Source of the DNA: Brevibacterium sp. UCMA 11754
GTDB lineage: Bacteria; Actinomycetota; Actinomycetes; Actinomycetales; Brevibacteriaceae
Reading direction: 5' to 3'
NCBI RefSeq assembly: GCF_021532275.1
Contig: NZ_JACBOT010000021.1
Span: 248,001-312,000 of the forward strand
DNA length: 64,000 nucleotides
Below are positions 61,249 through 64,000 of this stretch, piece after piece. Under the pieces are notes generated by a model that was not told the origin of the DNA, searched no databases, and saw only the letters and a list, made by a program, of their open reading frames with translations. Position 1 is the first letter of the stretch. Every line of letters starts with the position of its first letter. The translations under genes were made by a program, and so were the position numbers.

Positions 61249-61680
61249 TCAGTTCTCACCCGAAACTGGCCGCCGAGCAAATGACGGCGCCAGACGTCCC
61301 AGCAGCTCGGTCAGCTGCTCCTGCTCTGCGGAAGCGAAGACGTCACCCAGAAGGGTGGCGGCCTTCTCCTCGGCGACCTTGACGGCATCTTGGTAGAGCG
61401 CGGCGCCGACGTCGGTCAGGCAGACGAGTGAGATCCTCGCATCGTGCGGGTCGGAGTCCCGGGACAGATATCCGAGCTTTTCCAGCGGTGCGACCAAGCG
61501 GGCGATTCCAGATGGAGTGATTCCCAGGCTCTCTGCCAATTCGACTCGGCGCAGTCGTCGACCCGGCGCAGAGCTTAGGCTCTGCAGGACTGTCAGGTCG
61601 TTGAGGGAGAGGCCTTGGACCTCAAGCTTTCGCCGGATCTCGGTATCGGCCCGGACAAGACGCATGCACAGTTCCAGCAC
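61249..61680 (-). CDS. MarR-family transcriptional regulator
   Basis: A 143-residue regulator with the winged-helix core LRRVELAESLGITPSGIARLVAPLEKLGYLSRDSDPHDARISLVCLT, typical of MarR. GTG at 61680 is chosen because AAAGG lies 9 bases upstream; TTG at 61689 sits directly on that site. It is divergent from a HAD hydrolase gene and upstream of the MDR remnant, which may once have been its target. A small palindrome lies in the divergent gap. Confidence 0.88.
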   Translation of the reverse strand: MLELCMRLVRADTEIRRKLEVQGLSLNDLTVLQSLSSAPGRRLRRVELAESLGITPSGIARLVAPLEKLGYLSRDSDPHDARISLVCLTDVGAALYQDAVKVAEEKAATLLGDVFASAEQEQLTELLGRLAPSFARRPVSGEN

Positions 61681-61702
61681 GAAGAACAACCTTTCATTGT
61701 TA

Positions 61703-61713
61703 ACTCACTGAGT
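61703..61713. promoter_or_regulatory. possible MarR operator
   Basis: ACTCACTGAGT is an inverted repeat (5+1+5) located 22 bases before the MarR GTG, in the divergent gap. Such short palindromes often bind the local MarR protein. Confidence 0.35.
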
Positions 61714-61902
61714 CCTCAATGATATGTCATGTAAAAGCATTTCAAAACCTGGCATGAGTGTATTGAGCGTCTTGAGCGTCTCGCGGGCAATGAACTGAGG
61801 TTCGCCGAGCCATTGTCGAACATCTTCAGCAGATGCAGGCGCGGCTCTCCGAGAGTAGCGTTGGAATCCTCGAGGTCCCCACACAGAACAGGTGATGCCA
61901 CT

Positions 61903-62547
61903 ATGACTCATCCGACCGACCTGCACCCCACCACCGTCGTCTTCGACCTGGGCAACGTCCTCATCGGCTGGGATCAGACCGGACCTCTTGCCGATCGGAT
62001 GACCCGGTACGAGTGGAATGATTTTGCCGCCGAGGCGGACTTCGGCATGCTGAATACGCTGGCTGATCGCGGGGTGCCGATCACAGAGGTGATCGCACGG
62101 GCGGCCGAATCCGATCCCAGTCACGGCGAAATCATCGCCGCCTACTATGACCGCTTCGACCTGTCCCTGACCGGTCCGATTCAGGGAATGGCCGAGGTCG
62201 TCGCCGAGCTCAGGGCCTCCGACGTCAGGCTGCTGGGTCTCTCGAATTGGTCGGCCGAGACCTTCCACCATGCGCCGAAGGTCGCGCCGGCGATCAACGA
62301 ACTCGAAGATATCGTGGTCTCGGGGCGGGAGAAGCTGATCAAACCCGACCCTGAGATCTTCCATGTACTGAGCCGACGCTTCGACCTTGTCCCCGAACGA
62401 ACGGTCTTCGTCGATGACCTGCCGGCTAACATCGATGCCGCCGAACAGCTCGGCTTCATCGGCCTGCTCTTCACCGATGCCCGGCAGCTGCGAGACGACC
62501 TCATAGGCCTCGGACTCCTCTCCTCCCCTGCTGCCGCTGAAAGCTGA
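61903..62547 (+). CDS. HAD-family hydrolase (subfamily IA)
   Basis: A 214-residue phosphatase-type HAD. Motif I is VVFDLGNVLIGWD, motif II LGLSNWS, the motif III Lys is in REKLIKPDPEIF and motif IV is FVDDLPANIDAA. The nucleophile-plus-two position has Gly (DLGNV), as in YihX/epoxide-hydrolase-N-like members. ATG at 61903 has AGGTGA upstream. The substrate is unknown; sugar phosphates such as glucose-1-phosphate are common for relatives. Confidence 0.9.
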   Translation: MTHPTDLHPTTVVFDLGNVLIGWDQTGPLADRMTRYEWNDFAAEADFGMLNTLADRGVPITEVIARAAESDPSHGEIIAAYYDRFDLSLTGPIQGMAEVVAELRASDVRLLGLSNWSAETFHHAPKVAPAINELEDIVVSGREKLIKPDPEIFHVLSRRFDLVPERTVFVDDLPANIDAAEQLGFIGLLFTDARQLRDDLIGLGLLSSPAAAES

Positions 62548-62551
62548 GGAC

Positions 62552-62786
62552 GGGTCGTTCCCGTTCACACTCGAACTCGAGGAGCACAAGACTTCTGAGC
62601 GAATCGAATCCGAGCTCAAAAACCTCGGTCTGGAGTCCAAACACGTCTCGAAGACGGGCCTCGTCACTGTCATCGAGAACGGTCAGGGCCCGACAGTCCT
62701 CGCCCGGGCCGACATCGATCGGAACTGCTGCCGCGATCTCCGCCGACGCCTTCGACTGCACCATCGAAGACCTCTTCACGCCCTGA
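62552..62786 (+). pseudogene. remnant of an M20-family peptidase/amidohydrolase
   Basis: From about 62558 one frame reads LELEEHKTSERIESELKNLG and then KTGLVTVIENGQGPTVLARADID, which is the N-terminus of M20 aminoacylase-type enzymes up to the metal-binding Asp. From about 62716 another frame reads GTAAAISADAFDCTIEDLF and stops at 62786, which looks like an M20 C-terminus. The metal-site middle, some 350 residues, is missing. It seems to be an internal deletion with frame change. Confidence 0.6.
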
Positions 62787-62812
62787 ACCGAGCCCAGATC
62801 AATGCGGCTGCC

Positions 62813-63382
62813 TCAGGCGGTGGCCGACCGCACCACGCGTGCCGGTGATCCGACCACGACGGTTCCTCCACGCACGTCCTTGGTCACGACCGAGGCCGCC
62901 GCAACCACGGCGTTGTCGCCGATGGTCACGCCGGGAAGAATGGTCACATTCGAACCGATCCAGACGTTGCGCCCGATGACGATGGGTGCCGGGTGCATGT
63001 CGGCACGACGATCCGGGTTGATGTCGTGGTTGAGGGTCGCCAGAACCGTGTTGTGGCCGATGAGGCTGTCGTCGCCGATGGTGATTCCACCCTGGTCTTG
63101 GAAGCTGCATCCGGAATTGATGAAGACCCGTCGACCTATCGTCGTATTCTTCCCGAAGTCGGTGTGAAACGGCGGGAACATCGTGACTGTCTTGTCCACT
63201 GGTTTCCCAATCAGCGCAGTCAGCAGCTGCCGAACCTCGTCTGGCTCGTGATACGAACCGTTGAGCTCGGCGGTGATGCGCAGCGCCTCTTGGCTGCTGC
63301 GGTGCATGACCGCGTGCAGGGGCGAATCGCCGACGATTGTCTCACCGTTATTGAGTGCTTTGACCAGATCTTTGAGTTCCAC
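62813..63382 (-). CDS. sugar O-acetyltransferase, hexapeptide-repeat (Maa/LacA-like)
   Basis: A 189-residue left-handed beta-helix acetyltransferase of the maltose/galactoside O-acetyltransferase group. Hexapeptide repeats run from GKNTTIGRRVFINSGCSFQDQGGITIGDDSLIGHNTV-like turns (about 90-130) to VIGRNVWIGSNVTILPGVTI, and the catalytic His lies in LNHDINPD. The end VVVGSPARVVR is typical. GTG at 63382 has AAAGG 9 bases upstream; ATG at 63418 lacks a ribosome site and would add 12 polar residues. Confidence 0.88.
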   Translation of the reverse strand: MELKDLVKALNNGETIVGDSPLHAVMHRSSQEALRITAELNGSYHEPDEVRQLLTALIGKPVDKTVTMFPPFHTDFGKNTTIGRRVFINSGCSFQDQGGITIGDDSLIGHNTVLATLNHDINPDRRADMHPAPIVIGRNVWIGSNVTILPGVTIGDNAVVAAASVVTKDVRGGTVVVGSPARVVRSATA

Positions 63383-63436
63383 ACTGACCAACCTTTCGCG
63401 TTTCTCGCTTTCCTGCATTTTCGGCGGGAATGATGC

Positions 63437-64000
63437 TCAGGGTTTGAGCAGAACTTTGATCGCCTCACGCTTGTCCATTGCGGCATATGCCTCGGCGGCC
63501 CGATCCAGTGTCATCGTCTGGTCGAAGACCTTGCCAGGATCGATGGTGCGGCTCCAGATGAGGTCGATGAGTTCGGGCAGGAATCGACGCACCGGAGCCG
63601 GGCCGCCATGCAGATGGACAAGACCGAAGAAGAGTTCACCGCCGGGCAGTTCGACATCGTGCGAAACGCCCACATATCCCACGTGGCCTCCGGGACGTGT
63701 GGAGCGGATCGCCTGCATCATCGATTCCTGTGAGCCGACAGCTTCGATGGTGCTGTCGGTGCCGAGTCCGTCGGTGAGCTCCTTGACCTTGGCCACACCG
63801 TCATCGCCGCGTTCTTCGACGATATGGGTCGCGCCGAATTCACGTGCGAGTTTCTGCCGGTCCTTGTGGCGGCTCATGGCGATGATCGTCTCGGCGCCCA
63901 TCTGCTTCGCGGCGAGGATCCCCATCAGGCCGACTGCGCCGTCGCCGATGACGGCGACAGATCTGCCGGGTCCAACCTCGGCAGCGTCAGCTGCGAACCA
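63437..64000 (-). CDS. zinc-type alcohol dehydrogenase, C-terminal part (5' end outside window)
   Basis: A frame open to the right edge gives about the last 187 residues of a zinc-dependent MDR alcohol dehydrogenase: VGPGRSVAVIGDGAVGLMG is the NAD-binding loop, followed by ARDFGATHIV-like, GGHVGYVGV and a final AAEAYAAMDKREAIKVLLKP. The zinc-binding and catalytic N-terminal half is outside the window. The pattern resembles the Tdh/glutathione-independent formaldehyde dehydrogenase-like group with GDGAVG. It is 54 bases upstream of the acetyltransferase gene on the same strand. Confidence 0.88.
   Translation of the reverse strand, partial: WFAADAAEVGPGRSVAVIGDGAVGLMGILAAKQMGAETIIAMSRHKDRQKLAREFGATHIVEERGDDGVAKVKELTDGLGTDSTIEAVGSQESMMQAIRSTRPGGHVGYVGVSHDVELPGGELFFGLVHLHGGPAPVRRFLPELIDLIWSRTIDPGKVFDQTMTLDRAAEAYAAMDKREAIKVLLKP

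Noticed and set aside
61705-62673. Long minus-strand frame opposite the HAD gene
   Set aside because: The plus strand holds four intact HAD motifs and a good start. The minus frame shows no domain and runs over the HAD gene and part of the M20 remnant.
1-64000. CRISPR arrays, insertion sequences, prophage or biosynthetic gene cluster for a secondary metabolite
   Set aside because: No direct-repeat arrays, transposase, integrase, phage structural, NRPS or PKS genes were seen.

Overview
The window is high-GC actinobacterial chromosome, most like Brevibacterium or a close relative in Micrococcales. This rests on many GTG/TTG starts, -10-only leaderless promoters, DUF222/HNH, DUF2332, PucR, LCP and choice-of-anchor-G type proteins, and a DtxR-like iron box. 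No rRNA, IS element, phage gene or CRISPR array was seen. The first and last genes run off the window.

0-6.4 kb: D-serine dehydratase, a siderophore-binding lipoprotein divergent from a siderophore-interacting reductase with an iron box, and an EamA exporter divergent from a LysR regulator whose start codon lies inside a 41-bp inverted repeat. 6.4-13.5 kb: a catabolic module with acyl-CoA dehydrogenase, GntR regulator, a TRAP transporter, a family III CoA-transferase and an IclR regulator. 13.7-21.1 kb: DUF222/HNH protein, an MFS/GlcD-type oxidase pair, DUF2332, PucR. 21.5-24.8 kb: two secreted proteins, a choice-of-anchor-G-like protein and a compact lipoprotein form of the copper amine oxidase catalytic domain. 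25-34.2 kb: SulP/MerR pair, flavin monooxygenase, and a PucR-MHS transporter-ThDP enzyme-M20 amidohydrolase group. 34.2-36.4 kb: two paralogous secreted lysozyme-like proteins flanking a nucleotidyltransferase.

36.8-57.6 kb: a complete selenocysteine system (selB, selA, tRNA-Sec, selD) and its apparent client, a formate dehydrogenase whose catalytic gene has an in-frame TGA followed by a SECIS-like hairpin. Between them, at 40.3-47.9 kb, lies a divergent set that looks like an ether-lipid pathway: fatty acyl reductase fused to a HAD phosphatase, two ferritin-like diiron proteins (one with lost ligands), an SDR, a PlsC acyltransferase and an alkyl-DHAP synthase. This is the strongest candidate for an undescribed system here.

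57.7-64 kb: thioredoxin/methyltransferase pair, LCP protein, cold-shock protein, a bidirectional terminator, a truncated MDR reductase, MarR, HAD hydrolase, an M20 peptidase remnant, a hexapeptide acetyltransferase and a partial zinc alcohol dehydrogenase.

All functional statements come from reading motifs and gene order; no database search was run.
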